A stretch of 64,000 nt of DNA from Rhodopseudomonas pseudopalustris (GCF_900110435.1 NZ_FODT01000017.1:1-64000), one strand, 5' to 3'; numbered from the stretch's first letter, positions 8,540 to 18,322 are shown. Translations and numbers: made by a program. Notes: generated from the letters alone by a model not told the origin.

Positions 8540-9124
8540 TCAGGACGGCATCAGCACGGTGTCGACCACATGAATCACACCGTTCGACTGGTTGACGTTG
8601 GGGATCGTCACGGTCGAGCTGCCGCCCTTGGCGTCGACCAGCATCACCTGATCGCCGGAGCGCTTCACGGTGAGGGTCGCGCCCTCGACGGTGGTCAGTT
8701 TCTTGCCGTCGGTGAGATCGGCCGCCGCGAGCTTGCCCGGGACCACGTGATAGGTGAGGATCTTGGTCAGCGTGGCCTTGCTTTCCGGCTTCACCAGCGT
8801 GTCGACGGTGCCGGCGGGCAGCTTGCCGAAGGCGGCGTTGGTCGGCGCGAACACCGTGAACGGACCCTTGCCTTCCAGCGTCTTGACGAGGCCGGCGGCC
8901 TTCACAGCGGCGACCAGCGTGGAGTGATCCTTCGAATTGACGGCGTTCTCGACGATGTTCTTCGACGGATACATCGGCGCGCCGCCGACCATCACCGTCT
9001 TCTCGCCGCTCATCTCGCTCTTCATCATCTTCTTGTCTTCGGCATTGGCGGGCGCCATCGCGGTCGCGGTGAGGGCCAGCGCGCTCAGCGCCGCGGCGGA
9101 CAGATAGGCAATTCGCTTTGACAT
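8540..9124 (-). CDS. exported fasciclin-domain protein
   Basis: A 194-residue protein with a signal peptide (residues 1-28, cleavage near ANA). One FAS1 domain covers about residues 55-194: the H1 box is VAAVKAAGLVKTLEGKGPFTVFAPTNAAF and the H2-like end is SNGVIHVVDTVLMPS. The linker KKMMKSEMSGEKTVMVGGAPMYPSKNIVENA is charged and precedes the domain. FAS1 proteins act in adhesion or as periplasmic ligand binders; the role here is unknown. The start has a GGGAGA site about 7 bases upstream. It lies upstream of the cytochrome/molybdoenzyme pair on the same strand, but 224 bases away. Confidence 0.9.
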   Translation of the reverse strand: MSKRIAYLSAAALSALALTATAMAPANAEDKKMMKSEMSGEKTVMVGGAPMYPSKNIVENAVNSKDHSTLVAAVKAAGLVKTLEGKGPFTVFAPTNAAFGKLPAGTVDTLVKPESKATLTKILTYHVVPGKLAAADLTDGKKLTTVEGATLTVKRSGDQVMLVDAKGGSSTVTIPNVNQSNGVIHVVDTVLMPS

Positions 9125-9639
9125 GTTTCGTCTCCCAATCGGTTGAAAGCCCGCTGCCAGGCGCGCGGGGCGAGGTTCACAACGACGGCACGGGTGAGGG
9201 CTGCTGGGTGCCGTCGTTGCAGCGAGCTACGGGAGTTTATCGGGGCAGTTTCAGACTATCTTTTTTGTCGCACCGTGAAACCAAACGCGACGATCGACGT
9301 TTGCGCGCGTCCGCGAGCGATGTATGCGATCGTGATGATAGGGTGACGAATAGTCGCGAGCGCCGTTTCCCCCACCCCAACCCTCCCCCGCAAGCGGGAG
9401 AGGGAGCGCGCTGATCGCATGCAAGCGATGGAGATGAACTCCGGCTTTTGCTACTTCATTGATCATCAAATTGAAAATCAACGTCTCCTCAACCGCTGTC
9501 GAACTCCCTCTCCCGCTTGCGGGAGAGGGCTGGGGTGAGGGCGAGCCGAGCACCAACTCAGTAATCAACCGAGAGCCCTTCCCCCACCCGGATCGCTTCG
9601 CGATCCGCGCCTCCCCGCAAGCGGAAGAGGTAACTCAAC
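9125..9639. repeat. gene-free stretch with three GAGAGGG-type palindromic repeats
   Basis: No credible gene is present in these 515 bases. From about 9366 they hold three copies of a repeat: CCCCACCCCAACCCTCCCCCGCAAGCGGGAGAGGG in pieces at 9369-9406, an opposite-facing copy at 9504-9545 (CCCTCTCCCGCTTGCGGG then GGGTGAGGGCGA), and a longer form at 9578-9630 that includes a GGATCGCTTCGCGATCC hairpin. Similar elements are at 12136-12315, 48369-48512 and 62103-62312. Confidence 0.7.
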
Positions 9640-10389
9640 TCACAGCCCGCCCACGAAGGAGCGGTTCCAGGTCGGGCTGATCAGGATCTCGTTGACGCAG
9701 ACATGCGGCGGCATCGATGCGACGAAGGCGATGGTGCGGCCGAGGTCGTCGGGCTGCAGCATCCGCGCCTGATCCTCGGCGCTCGGCACCACCGGCCGCA
9801 GTTTCAGGATCGGCGTGGCGACCTCGGCCGGCATCAGGCAGCAGGCGCGCAGGCCATGGACGCATTCGTCCATGTTGAACGAATGCGTCAGGGCCAGCAC
9901 CGCGTGCTTGGTCGTGGTGTAGGCCGGGCCCGGCATCTTCGAGACGTGACGTCCGGCCCAGGACGATACGTTGATGATGCAGCCGTCCTTCTGCGCGCGC
10001 ATCGCCGGCAGCACCGCGCGCATACAATACAGCACGCCGTTGAGATTGATCTCGACGAGCTTTTCCCAGCCGTCGAGCTCCATGTCGGCCCATGAGCGTT
10101 TCGGCACGTTGATGCCGGCAGAATTGACCAGACAGTCGATGCGGCCATGCGCGGCGAGGATCTTGTCGGCGGCGGCGATCACCGCATCGGAGCTGCTGAC
10201 ATCGAGCGCGATCGCTTCGGCGGCGCCGCCTTGGGCCCTGATCTTCGCGACCACCGCGTCGAGCGCGTCGGCCCGCCGTCCCGAGACCACCACGGTGAAG
10301 CCGTCCGCGGCGAGCGCTTCCGCGCCGGCCTCGCCGATGCCGCTGCCCCCGCCGGTGATCCAGGCGACGCGTTTCCCGCTTTTTGTCAT
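9640..10389 (-). CDS. short-chain dehydrogenase/reductase
   Basis: A 249-residue classical SDR. The cofactor loop TGGGSGIG is at residues 12-19, NSAG at 89-92, and the catalytic triad is a Ser in NVSSWAG (142/143) with Y157 and K161 (YTTTKH). An Arg pair after the second strand (SGRRAD) suggests NADP(H). The ATG read from 10387-10389 is preferred over the in-frame upstream extension, which would overlap the divergent matB gene. The substrate cannot be told from sequence. It is divergent from matB, so co-regulation is possible. Confidence 0.88.
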   Translation of the reverse strand: MTKSGKRVAWITGGGSGIGEAGAEALAADGFTVVVSGRRADALDAVVAKIRAQGGAAEAIALDVSSSDAVIAAADKILAAHGRIDCLVNSAGINVPKRSWADMELDGWEKLVEINLNGVLYCMRAVLPAMRAQKDGCIINVSSWAGRHVSKMPGPAYTTTKHAVLALTHSFNMDECVHGLRACCLMPAEVATPILKLRPVVPSAEDQARMLQPDDLGRTIAFVASMPPHVCVNEILISPTWNRSFVGGL

Positions 10390-10477
10390 GCAAACTGTCT
10401 CCGTTGCTTTGATGCGGGCGTTCTTGCTATGCAATCGCCCTTCCCGAATGATGCATGAACGCGCGCGGAACACCATC

Positions 10478-11989
10478 ATGAACGCCAATCTGTTTGCCCG
10501 CCTGTTCGATGCGCTCGATAACCCGAACAAACTCGCGATCGAGACCGCGACGGGCGAGACGATCAGCTACGGCGATCTGATCGCGCGCGCCGGCCGCGTC
10601 GCCAATGTGCTGGTGGCGCGCGGGGTGAAGACCGGCGATCGTGTTGCGGCCCAAACCGAGAAGTCGGTCGAGGCGCTGGTGCTGTATCTGGCGACGGTGC
10701 GCGCCGGCGCGGTGTATCTGCCGCTCAACACCGCCTACACGCTGCATGAACTCGATTACTTCATCACCGACGCCGAGCCGTCGCTGGTGGTGTGCGACCC
10801 GTCGAAGCGCGACGGCATCGCGGCGATCGCCGCCAAGGTCAAGGCCGCGGTCGAGACGCTCGGCGGCGACGGACAGGGCTCGCTGACCGACGCGGCCGCG
10901 CAGGCCAGCGCCGAATTCGCCACCGTGCCGCGCAGCGCCGACGATCTCGCCGCGATCCTCTACACCTCGGGCACCACCGGCCGCTCCAAGGGCGCGATGC
11001 TGAGCCACGACAATCTGGCGTCCAACTCGCTGACGCTGGTCGACTACTGGCGGTTCACGCCGGACGACGTGCTGATCCACGCGCTGCCGATCTATCACAC
11101 GCATGGTCTGTTCGTGGCCAGCAACGTCACGCTGTTCGCGCGGGCGGCGATGATCTTCCTGCCCAAGCTCGACCCCGACAGGATCATCGATCTGATGCCG
11201 CGCGCGACCGTGCTGATGGGCGTGCCGACGTTCTACACGCGCTTGCTGCAGAGCCCGCGGCTGACCAAGGATGCGACCAGCCAGATGCGGCTGTTCATTT
11301 CCGGCTCGGCGCCGCTGCTGGCAGACACCCATCGCGAATGGGCGGCGCGCACCGGCCACGCCGTGCTCGAGCGCTACGGCATGACCGAGACCAACATGAA
11401 CACCTCGAATCCCTATGAGGGCGAGCGCGTGCCCGGCGCGGTCGGCTTCCCGCTGCCCGGCGTGTCCGCCCGCGTCACCGATCCGGAGACCGGCCGCGAA
11501 CTGGCGCAAGGTGAGATCGGCATGATCGAGGTGAAGGGCCCGAACGTGTTCAAGGGCTATTGGCGGATGCCGGAGAAGACCAGGTCGGAATTCCGCGACG
11601 ACGGCTTCTTCATCACCGGCGATCTCGGCAAGATCGACGAGCGCGGCTATGTCCACATCCTCGGCCGCGGCAAGGATCTGGTGATCACCGGCGGCTTCAA
11701 CGTCTATCCGAAGGAAATCGAGAGCGAGATCGACGCCATGCCGGGGGTGGTCGAATCCGCGGTGATCGGCGTGCCGCATGCCGATTTCGGCGAAGGCGTC
11801 ACCGCCGTGGTGGTGCGCGACAAGGGCGCCGCCATCGACGAAGCGCAGGTGCTGAGCGGGCTCGAGGGCCAGATCGCCAAGTTCAAGATGCCCAAGAAGG
11901 TGATCTTCGTCGACGACCTGCCGCGCAACACCATGGGCAAGGTGCAGAAGAACGTCCTGCGCGACACCTACGCGGATATCTACAAGTAA
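10478..11989 (+). CDS. matB: malonyl-CoA synthetase
   Basis: An AMP-forming ligase that converts malonate, CoA and ATP to malonyl-CoA. The 503-residue protein has the P-loop-like YTSGTTGRSKG motif (162-172), YGMTETNMNTSNPY for adenylate/substrate binding, the hinge/core block GGFNVYPKEIESEID, and the C-terminal catalytic lysine K488 in NTMGKVQKN. From memory, the sequence is very close to the structurally studied R. palustris MatB, whose equivalent lysine is controlled by acetylation. The ATG at 10478 (MNANLFARLF) is preferred over an ATG ten codons earlier. A repeat element follows the stop codon at once. Confidence 0.95.
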   Translation: MNANLFARLFDALDNPNKLAIETATGETISYGDLIARAGRVANVLVARGVKTGDRVAAQTEKSVEALVLYLATVRAGAVYLPLNTAYTLHELDYFITDAEPSLVVCDPSKRDGIAAIAAKVKAAVETLGGDGQGSLTDAAAQASAEFATVPRSADDLAAILYTSGTTGRSKGAMLSHDNLASNSLTLVDYWRFTPDDVLIHALPIYHTHGLFVASNVTLFARAAMIFLPKLDPDRIIDLMPRATVLMGVPTFYTRLLQSPRLTKDATSQMRLFISGSAPLLADTHREWAARTGHAVLERYGMTETNMNTSNPYEGERVPGAVGFPLPGVSARVTDPETGRELAQGEIGMIEVKGPNVFKGYWRMPEKTRSEFRDDGFFITGDLGKIDERGYVHILGRGKDLVITGGFNVYPKEIESEIDAMPGVVESAVIGVPHADFGEGVTAVVVRDKGAAIDEAQVLSGLEGQIAKFKMPKKVIFVDDLPRNTMGKVQKNVLRDTYADIYK

Positions 11990-11994
11990 CAAGC

Positions 11995-12112
11995 GTCATT
12001 CCGGGGCGCGCGCAAAGCGCGCGAACCCGGAATCCCGAGCTGATAAGCACCCGATCGTTTCATCACCGCGGGATTCCGGGTTCGCTCGCTGGCGCGAGCG
12101 CCCCGGAATGAC
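11995..12112. repeat. paired palindromic repeat (GTCATTCCGGGG type)
   Basis: GTCATTCCGGGGCGCGCGCAAAG opens the element and CGCCCCGGAATGAC closes it. It is the same family as 6094-6205 and 17294-17390 and starts five bases after the matB stop. Confidence 0.75.
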
Positions 12113-12135
12113 TCGTGGATAGGCCAGGGGGCACT

Positions 12136-12315
12136 TACTTCTCCCCTCCCCCTTGTGGAGAAGGTTCGGGGGTGGGGGTCCACGAGTCGCAGTGCCCGCG
12201 GCACTCCCACTCGGTCTCTGCTTCGCCACAGCCGATGCAGCGCATCGGCGTAATTCTAGGTGACAGTGGCCGAAGGCCACCTAAGCGACCCTCCCCGCAA
12301 GAGGGAGGAGAAAAC
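12136..12315. repeat. mosaic palindromic repeat (CTCCCC...GGGAGGAG type)
   Basis: The outer arms CTCCCCTCCCCCTTGTGGAG and CTCCCCGCAAGAGGGAGGAG flank a stretch with GTGGCCGAAGGCCAC and GATGCAGCGCATCG hairpins. It is non-coding and belongs to the same broad family as 9369-9630 and 62103-62312. Confidence 0.6.
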
Positions 12316-12452
12316 GCGATTCGCGGACATATCGAGCGCCTGTAAGTTCGACGCGAGGTTTCAAGATGCGTAGTTTAGGAGATTCCGAGGTGGAGGAGGA
12401 GGGAGCCGCCCCAAACGATAGAGGCGGCCCCGTTAGTTTCAGCTATGTCCGA

Positions 12453-12752
12453 TCACGGGCATTCGGGGAGGGAGAGTAGGTTGTTGGGATGCTCTCCGTC
12501 GGCTTCAGTTTTTAGATACTTGTTACCGAAACGGCTCACGGCGACGGTAACCCAAACAGCATCCCCGTTAGAAGGCTTGACCCAGAAGCGCCATTCGCGC
12601 GCTTCAATAAGACGGATGGCGTCCTCTTGAGTGATGCGCCATGGCGCGTCCTCGTAACCGCCTACATGGGTGATTCGTTCGTGGGGGTTGAACCGATCAG
12701 ATTTGCGGATGCACTTAATCTGACAGGTTTTGATTCCTGTAGCAGTGTTCAT
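12453..12752 (-). CDS. DUF3892 domain protein
   Basis: A 99-residue protein. The pattern QIKCIRKSDRFNPHERITHVGG, then WRITQEDAIRLIEAREWRFWV, then GNKYLKTEADGEHPNNLLSLPEC is the full DUF3892 signature (a short beta-rich domain ending in LxxLPEC). The function of the domain is unknown; it occurs widely and often in accessory regions. The ATG read from 12750-12752 has GGAG about 8 bases upstream. Codon use and base composition are less GC-rich than the neighbours, and about 540 bases of AT-richer non-coding DNA lie upstream, which fits horizontal acquisition. Confidence 0.85.
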   Translation of the reverse strand: MNTATGIKTCQIKCIRKSDRFNPHERITHVGGYEDAPWRITQEDAIRLIEAREWRFWVKPSNGDAVWVTVAVSRFGNKYLKTEADGEHPNNLLSLPECP

Positions 12753-13294
12753 TATCCATCTCCGTTAACAATGTGGGGACGGGCTTGACCACCGGCAATA
12801 ACTCCGATTCTATCGGCGTGCTGTCTACTGCGCAGTGTCCCGCTTGCCCGTCTCCTGGGTGGGCAGCGGGCCGAAACTTCGGAGCCGTCGAGCCGTGCAA
12901 GGGCTCGGCGGCTTCTTAGTTTCGGTTGTTGGCGAAGGTATGGGAACCTCGTCCGACCCGTCAAGCAATAGTGCGGGCTCCTGAATCAAATACTAAATGT
13001 GGTGGATTCGGGTGGAAAAACGGGGGCTGAATTTAACTTCTGACGCTAACCCGCTGATATATTTAGAAAGATTCATCCGAGCGAAGGAGCGTTGACTAGG
13101 CGCTCCAATGCTAACGGGTTTGGTGTTGTTAGTAATATTCCGCCGAGCTGCCACCGCTATTCACAGCGTGTTGGTGATCGCTAACGCAGCTAGACTACTG
13201 AGTTAGTGGCTGTATCCTGAGTGCGATACGAGCGATTAACCGCTATTCATCAGAAATCGAGGTGCGGTAACACGGGGGCACTACGAAATCTCGC
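12753..13294. other. gene-free AT-richer segment
   Basis: No convincing gene is seen on either strand. From about 12980 to 13260 the sequence is visibly less GC-rich than its surroundings (ATATATTTAGAAAGATTC, GTTGTTAGTAATATTCC) and codons break frequently. It may be the relic end of an integrated element together with the DUF3892 gene, but no integrase or attachment repeat was found. Confidence 0.5.
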
Positions 13295-14263
13295 CTACAC
13301 CACATGATCCGGCGCGAGCGCGCACGAGGCCGGATCGGTTTCGACCTGCACCGTGGCGTGCGCAATGCCGAAATCGTGCTGCAGTTCGTGCGCGATCTCG
13401 ATCAGGAAGGGATCGCCCGGCGAGCCGCCCGGCATCACCAGATGACAGGTCAGCGCCACCTCGGTGGTCGACATCGGCCAGATGTGCAGATCGTGCACTT
13501 GCGCCACGCCGGGGCGACTTTCGAGGAAGGCGCGCACCGCGACCGGATCGATGCCGGGCGGCACCGCGTCGAGCGACATCGCGGTCGAGTCGCGTAGCAG
13601 GCCCCAGGTGCCCCAGATGATCACGAAGGCGACCGCGAGGCTGACCGCCGGGTCGATCCAGTTCCAGCCGGTGAACAGGATCACGACGCCCGCGACGACC
13701 ACTGCGGCCGATACGCCGGCGTCGGCGACCATGTGCAGATAGGCGCCGCGAATGTTGAGGTCGTTATCGCGGCCGGAGAAGAACAGCCAGGCGGTCGCGC
13801 CATTGATGAGGATGCCGATCCCGGCCACGACCATCATGGTGACGCTGCCGACCGGCTCGGGCGCAAACAGCCGGGCGATCGCTTCCCAGCCGATCGCCCC
13901 GACGGCAATCAACAGAAACACCGCATTGAACAGCGCCGCGAGGATCGACGAACCGCGCAGCCCGTAAGTGTAGCGCGGCGACGGCGGTCGTTTCGACAGC
14001 TCCGCCGCAATCCATGCGACGGCGAGGCCGAGTACATCGGACAGATTGTGCCCGGCGTCGGCGAGCAGCGCCATTGAATTGCCGAGCCAGCCGAACGCCG
14101 CCTCGGTGATCACGAAGGCAATGTTGAGCCCGATGCCCAGCGCAAATGCGCGGCCGAAATCCTTGGGTGCATGGACGTGACCGCCGGGGCCATGGGCATG
14201 ACCGTGGTTGTGGCCCTGCTCGGGCGCGCTGGCGTGATGATCGTGATCGTGGATTTGGGTCAT
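13295..14263 (-). CDS. cation diffusion facilitator (Zn/Co/Cd exporter, CzcD/ZitB type)
   Basis: A 322-residue inner-membrane metal/proton antiporter. The cytoplasmic N-terminus is strongly His-rich (about ten His in residues 5-31), as in zinc-exporting CDF proteins. Six transmembrane helices follow. The binding-site pairs are visible: H72/D76 in AGHNLSD (helix 2) and H176/D180 in LHMVAD (helix 5). The C-terminal cytoplasmic domain (QVHDLHIWPMSTTEVALTCHLVMPGG) is the usual metal-sensing ferredoxin-like fold. The ATG read from 14261-14263 starts just before the His-rich tail; the frame is open upstream. It is divergent from sdhCDAB. Confidence 0.93.
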   Translation of the reverse strand: MTQIHDHDHHASAPEQGHNHGHAHGPGGHVHAPKDFGRAFALGIGLNIAFVITEAAFGWLGNSMALLADAGHNLSDVLGLAVAWIAAELSKRPPSPRYTYGLRGSSILAALFNAVFLLIAVGAIGWEAIARLFAPEPVGSVTMMVVAGIGILINGATAWLFFSGRDNDLNIRGAYLHMVADAGVSAAVVVAGVVILFTGWNWIDPAVSLAVAFVIIWGTWGLLRDSTAMSLDAVPPGIDPVAVRAFLESRPGVAQVHDLHIWPMSTTEVALTCHLVMPGGSPGDPFLIEIAHELQHDFGIAHATVQVETDPASCALAPDHVV

Positions 14264-14640
14264 CGGGCTCGGATGCGGGGCGACCGCTTCATTGCGATGC
14301 GGCGCGAATGCAGTGGTCGAGAGGATGGCACGCAGTAGTGGTCCGGGGGAATGCCGCGGCGCTCGCTTTGTTCGAGCTTGCAGCAACTCAATACCTTTGC
14401 TGAGTGACATGGGGGCTCCGCGCGACATGCATGGAGTTCTGAATCTAGTTTCATTTGGCGGCGGTCGATATTAACGGCGGGTTGCGGCATCGCCTTGGCC
14501 TGCCGCGATCTTCAAGAGATGAACCCAAATTCCGATAATGTGAATTCGCCGTTGCACTCGTTGAATGTCCTTCGTAAATAGGGACACCTTCGCGAGCCCT
14601 GCCCGGGCCCTGTCCGCTCGCAGCCAACCCATAGCAGCCG
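14264..14640. other. divergent promoter region between CDF exporter and sdhC
   Basis: These 377 bases have no supported gene. The part from 14440 to 14590 is AT-richer than its flanks and probably carries the promoters for both directions. I could not identify a specific operator. Confidence 0.4.
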
Positions 14641-15030
14641 ATGATCGACAGACCGCTATCTCCGCACATGCAGGCTTACCGCTGGAGCCTGACGATGGCC
14701 CTGTCCATCGTCCATCGCGCCACCGGCATCGCCCTCTATTTTGGAACCCTTCTGCTGGCCTGGTGGCTGATCGCCTGCGCCGCGGGACCGGCCTCCTACG
14801 CCAATCTGCAGGCCTTCACCGGCAGTTGGATCGGCCGGCTGATCCTGTTCGGCTACACTTGGTCGCTGATGCACCATCTACTCAGCGGCGTCAGGCATTT
14901 CGTCTGGGATCTCGGCTACGGCTTCAAGACCGCCGACCGCGAATGGCTGACCTGGGCCGCCTTGATCGGCGGCGTCGTGCTGACGGTGCTGTTCTGGGTG
15001 ATCGCGTTCTCGATGGGAGTCGCACGATGA
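14641..15030 (+). CDS. sdhC: succinate dehydrogenase cytochrome b556 subunit
   Basis: Membrane anchor of complex II, 129 residues, with three transmembrane helices. The family block SPHMQAYRWSLTMALSIVHRATG at the start carries the Ser/Arg quinone-site residues. HHLLSGVRHFVWDLGYGF contains the heme-ligand histidine region. The gene starts the sdhCDAB operon; its stop overlaps the sdhD start in ATGA. Confidence 0.95.
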   Translation: MIDRPLSPHMQAYRWSLTMALSIVHRATGIALYFGTLLLAWWLIACAAGPASYANLQAFTGSWIGRLILFGYTWSLMHHLLSGVRHFVWDLGYGFKTADREWLTWAALIGGVVLTVLFWVIAFSMGVAR

Positions 15031-15449
15031 GCGGCGAGGAATCCCACGGCGGCGCCCGGCGCCCGGTCGCCTCGATGCGCACGCCGATGGGCAAGGTGCG
15101 CAAGCTCGGCCCTGCCGGATCCGGCACCTCTGATTTCTGGCAGCAGCGCATCACCGGCGTGGCGATGACCCTGCTGACCCTGCCTGTGGTGGTGGTGGTC
15201 ATGATGCTGCTCGGCCGCAATCAGGCCGGCGCGGCGCAGATCCTCGGCTCGCCGCTGATCTCACTGACCATGATCCTGTTCATCATCGCCAGCGCGATCC
15301 ACATGAAGATCGGCATGCAGGTGGTGATCGAGGACTACATCCAGAACGAGAAGCTGAAGCTCGTCACGGTGATGGCCAACAATTTCTTCACGATCGCCGT
15401 GGCGCTGGCCGCGATCTTCGCGATCTTCAAACTCGCATCCGGAGTGTAA
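15027..15449 (+). CDS. sdhD: succinate dehydrogenase hydrophobic anchor subunit
   Basis: The second membrane anchor of complex II, 140 residues. A polar N-terminus (to about residue 40) leads into SGTSDFWQQRITGVAMTLLTLP, typical of SdhD, followed by three hydrophobic helices. The histidine in ASAIHMKIGMQVVIEDYI is the likely heme ligand. It starts at the ATG overlapping the sdhC stop by four bases, so translation is probably coupled. It ends 3 bases before the sdhA start. Confidence 0.93.
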   Translation: MSGEESHGGARRPVASMRTPMGKVRKLGPAGSGTSDFWQQRITGVAMTLLTLPVVVVVMMLLGRNQAGAAQILGSPLISLTMILFIIASAIHMKIGMQVVIEDYIQNEKLKLVTVMANNFFTIAVALAAIFAIFKLASGV

Positions 15450-15452
15450 CGC

Positions 15453-17276
15453 ATGGCGGCGAACGGCAACGGCGCACCGGCCGTGAACGGCCACGCCTAT
15501 CCGATCGAAGACCACGTCTATGATGTCGTCGTGGTCGGCGCCGGCGGCGCAGGTTTGCGCGCGGTGGTGGGCTGCAGCGAGGCGGGGCTTCGCACCGCCT
15601 GCATCACCAAGGTGTTTCCGACCCGCTCCCACACCGTGGCAGCGCAGGGCGGCATCTCGGCCGCGCTCGGCAACATGCACAAGGACGACTGGCGCTGGCA
15701 CATGTATGACACCGTGAAGGGGTCGGACTGGCTCGGCGATCAGGATTCGATCGAATACATGGTGCGCAACGCACCCGAGGCGGTCTACGAGCTCGAACAT
15801 TGGGGCGTGCCGTTCTCGCGCACCGAAGAAGGCAAGATCTATCAGCGCCCGTTCGGCGGCATGACGATGGAATTCGGCAAGGGCCAGGCGCAGCGCACCT
15901 GCGCCGCCGCCGACCGCACCGGCCATGCGATGCTGCACACGATGTACGGCCAGGCGCTGCGCCACTCCGCCGAATTCTACATCGAGTTCTTCGCGATCGA
16001 CCTGATCATGGACGATCAGGGCTGTTGCCGCGGCGTGATCGCCCTGAAACTCGACGACGGCACGCTGCATCGTTTCCGCGCCCAGACCACCATTCTGGCC
16101 ACTGGCGGCTACGGCCGCGCCTACGCCTCCTGCACCTCGGCGCATACCTGCACCGGCGACGGCGGCGCGATGGCGCTGCGCGCCGGTCTGCCGCTGCAGG
16201 ACATGGAGTTCGTCCAGTTCCATCCGACCGGCATCTACGGTTCGGGCTGCCTCGTCACCGAGGGCGCCCGCGGTGAGGGCGGCTATCTGGTCAATTCCGA
16301 AGGCGAGCGCTTCATGGAGCGCTACGCGCCGTCCGCCAAGGATCTCGCCTCGCGCGACGTGGTATCGCGCGCGATGACGATCGAAATGCGCGAGGGCCGC
16401 GGCGTCGGCAAGAAGAAAGACCACATCTTCCTGCATCTCGACCATCTCGCGCCGGAAGTGCTGGCGGAGCGGCTGCCCGGCATCTCGGAATCGGCGCGGA
16501 TCTTCGCCGGCGTCGACGTCACCCGCGAGCCGATCCCGATCCTGCCGACCGTGCACTACAACATGGGCGGCATCCCGACCAATTTCCGCGGCGAGGTCGT
16601 CACCAAGAAGGAAGGCGACGACAACGCCGTGGTGCCGGGCCTGATGGCGATCGGCGAGGCCGCCTGCGTCTCCGTGCACGGCGCCAACCGCCTCGGCTCC
16701 AACTCGCTGATCGACCTCGTGGTGTTCGGCCGCGCCGCGGCGCTGCGCTGCGCCGAGAAGCTGACGATCAACGGCAAGCAGCCGGAGCTGCCGGCGGATT
16801 CCGCCGATGCCACGCTGTCGCGGCTCGACAGATATCGCTACGCCTCGGGCGGCACCCCGACCGCCAAGCTGCGCGAGAGCATGCAGCAGGTGATGCAGAA
16901 CAATTGCGCGGTGTTCCGCACCGGCGAGGTGCTGAGCGAGGGCAAGGACCTGATCCGCAAGGTGCATGGCGGCGTCGGCGATATCGGCGTATCCGACCGC
17001 TCGCTGGTGTGGAATTCCGACCTGGTCGAGACGCTGGAATTCGACAATCTGATCATCCAGGCGGTGGTGACGATGAACTCGGCCGCCAACCGCACCGAGA
17101 GCCGCGGCGCCCATGCGCGCGAGGACTTCCCGGATCGCGACGACAAGCAGTGGATGAAGCACACGCTGGCCTGGATCGGCGACGACGGCGACACCACGAT
17201 CGATTACCGCCCGGTGCACGACTACACGATGACCAACGACGTCCAGTACATCCCGCCGAAGCCGCGGGTGTATTGA
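15453..17276 (+). CDS. sdhA: succinate dehydrogenase flavoprotein subunit
   Basis: The catalytic subunit of complex II, 607 residues, oxidising succinate to fumarate. The FAD loop [13 protein letters not shown] is at residues 26-38. The covalent FAD histidine is H60 in [11 protein letters not shown]. The substrate and active-site blocks [20 protein letters not shown] and [13 protein letters not shown] are present, and the C-terminal capping end reads YIPPKPRVY. Length matches bacterial SdhA. In this window it is followed not directly by sdhB but by a 97-base palindromic repeat. Confidence 0.98.
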   Translation: MAANGNGAPAVNGHAYPIEDHVYDVVVVGAGGAGLRAVVGCSEAGLRTACITKVFPTRSHTVAAQGGISAALGNMHKDDWRWHMYDTVKGSDWLGDQDSIEYMVRNAPEAVYELEHWGVPFSRTEEGKIYQRPFGGMTMEFGKGQAQRTCAAADRTGHAMLHTMYGQALRHSAEFYIEFFAIDLIMDDQGCCRGVIALKLDDGTLHRFRAQTTILATGGYGRAYASCTSAHTCTGDGGAMALRAGLPLQDMEFVQFHPTGIYGSGCLVTEGARGEGGYLVNSEGERFMERYAPSAKDLASRDVVSRAMTIEMREGRGVGKKKDHIFLHLDHLAPEVLAERLPGISESARIFAGVDVTREPIPILPTVHYNMGGIPTNFRGEVVTKKEGDDNAVVPGLMAIGEAACVSVHGANRLGSNSLIDLVVFGRAAALRCAEKLTINGKQPELPADSADATLSRLDRYRYASGGTPTAKLRESMQQVMQNNCAVFRTGEVLSEGKDLIRKVHGGVGDIGVSDRSLVWNSDLVETLEFDNLIIQAVVTMNSAANRTESRGAHAREDFPDRDDKQWMKHTLAWIGDDGDTTIDYRPVHDYTMTNDVQYIPPKPRVY

Positions 17277-17293
17277 GCGAAGGCAAACGGCCC

Positions 17294-17390
17294 GTCATTC
17301 CGGGGCGCGCGCAAGCGCGAACCCGGAATCTGAGACCGAGCAAGGACCAGAGATTCCGGGTCTGCGCGCAAGCGCGCCTCCCGGAATGAC
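17294..17390. repeat. palindromic repeat between sdhA and sdhB
   Basis: GTCATTCCGGGGCGCGCGC and CGCGCCTCCCGGAATGAC form inverted ends around two GCGCGCAAGCGCG hairpins. It is the same family as 6094-6205 and 11995-12112, and it sits inside the operon. Confidence 0.75.
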
Positions 17391-17404
17391 GAAAGGCAGA
17401 CGAG

Positions 17405-18187
17405 ATGGTTGAATTCGCACTTCCGAAGAATTCGAAGATTGTCGGCGGCAAGGCCTGGCCGAAGCCGGAAGGCGCGACCGAAGTCCGCGAATTCCGCGTC
17501 TATCGCTGGAATCCCGACGACGGCAACAATCCGAGCATCGACACCTATTATGTCGACAAGCACGATTGCGGCCCGATGGTTCTCGACGGCCTGATCTGGA
17601 TCAAGAACAACATCGATCCGACGCTGACCTTCCGCCGCTCCTGCCGCGAAGGCGTCTGCGGCTCCTGCGCGATGAACATCGACGGCGAGAACACGCTGGC
17701 CTGCACCAAGGCGATGGACGACGTCCGCGGCGACGCGGTCAAGGTCACGCCGCTGCCGCATCAGCCGGTGGTGAAGGATCTGGTGCCCGACCTCACCAAT
17801 TTCTACGCGCAATACGCCTCGATCCAGCCCTGGCTGCAGACCGTGACGCCGACGCCGCAGAAGGAATGGCGGCAGAGCCACGACGACCGCGAGAAGCTCG
17901 ACGGCCTGTACGAATGCATCCTGTGCGCCTGCTGCTCGACCTCGTGCCCGAGCTATTGGTGGAATTCCGACCGCTTCCTCGGACCGGCGGCGCTGCTGCA
18001 GGCGACCCGCTGGGTCGAGGACAGCCGCGACGAGGCCACCGGCGAACGGCTCGACAATCTCGAGGATCCGTTCCGGATCTATCGCTGCCACACCATCATG
18101 AACTGCGCCAAGGCGTGCCCGAAGGGCCTCAACCCGTCGGAAGCGATCGCCAGTCTCAAGCTCAAGCTGGTCGAACGCCAGATCTGA
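17405..18187 (+). CDS. sdhB: succinate dehydrogenase iron-sulfur subunit
   Basis: The electron-transfer subunit of complex II, 260 residues. The [2Fe-2S] cysteines are C80, C85, C88 and C100 ([16 protein letters not shown]...LAC). The C-terminal domain carries [12 protein letters not shown] and [17 protein letters not shown], which provide the [4Fe-4S] and [3Fe-4S] ligands. Length fits the family. The ATG at 17405 follows a short GAG-containing site. A strong terminator 26 bases after the stop closes the operon. Confidence 0.97.
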   Translation: MVEFALPKNSKIVGGKAWPKPEGATEVREFRVYRWNPDDGNNPSIDTYYVDKHDCGPMVLDGLIWIKNNIDPTLTFRRSCREGVCGSCAMNIDGENTLACTKAMDDVRGDAVKVTPLPHQPVVKDLVPDLTNFYAQYASIQPWLQTVTPTPQKEWRQSHDDREKLDGLYECILCACCSTSCPSYWWNSDRFLGPAALLQATRWVEDSRDEATGERLDNLEDPFRIYRCHTIMNCAKACPKGLNPSEAIASLKLKLVERQI

Positions 18188-18212
18188 GCGCGCCGCATCT
18201 GTTTCGCGTTGC

Positions 18213-18246
18213 AATGGCCGGGCTCGTCCCGGCCATTTGCTTTTCG
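18213..18246 (+). terminator. terminator of the sdh operon
   Basis: A 10-bp stem (AATGGCCGGG / CCCGGCCATT) with a CTCGT loop is followed by TGCTTTT. Confidence 0.85.
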
Positions 18247-18322
18247 CCCTACCGATGTGTCGCGGAACAGGAACATCGCCGCCAACGGATCGTTATGCCG
18301 CCTCTGGCATGGAGATTACGCA

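Noticed and set aside
15261-17219. 652-codon open frame on the minus strand
   Set aside because: It is the antisense of sdhA and is open only because of GC-rich third positions; it is His/Arg/Val-rich with no family motif.
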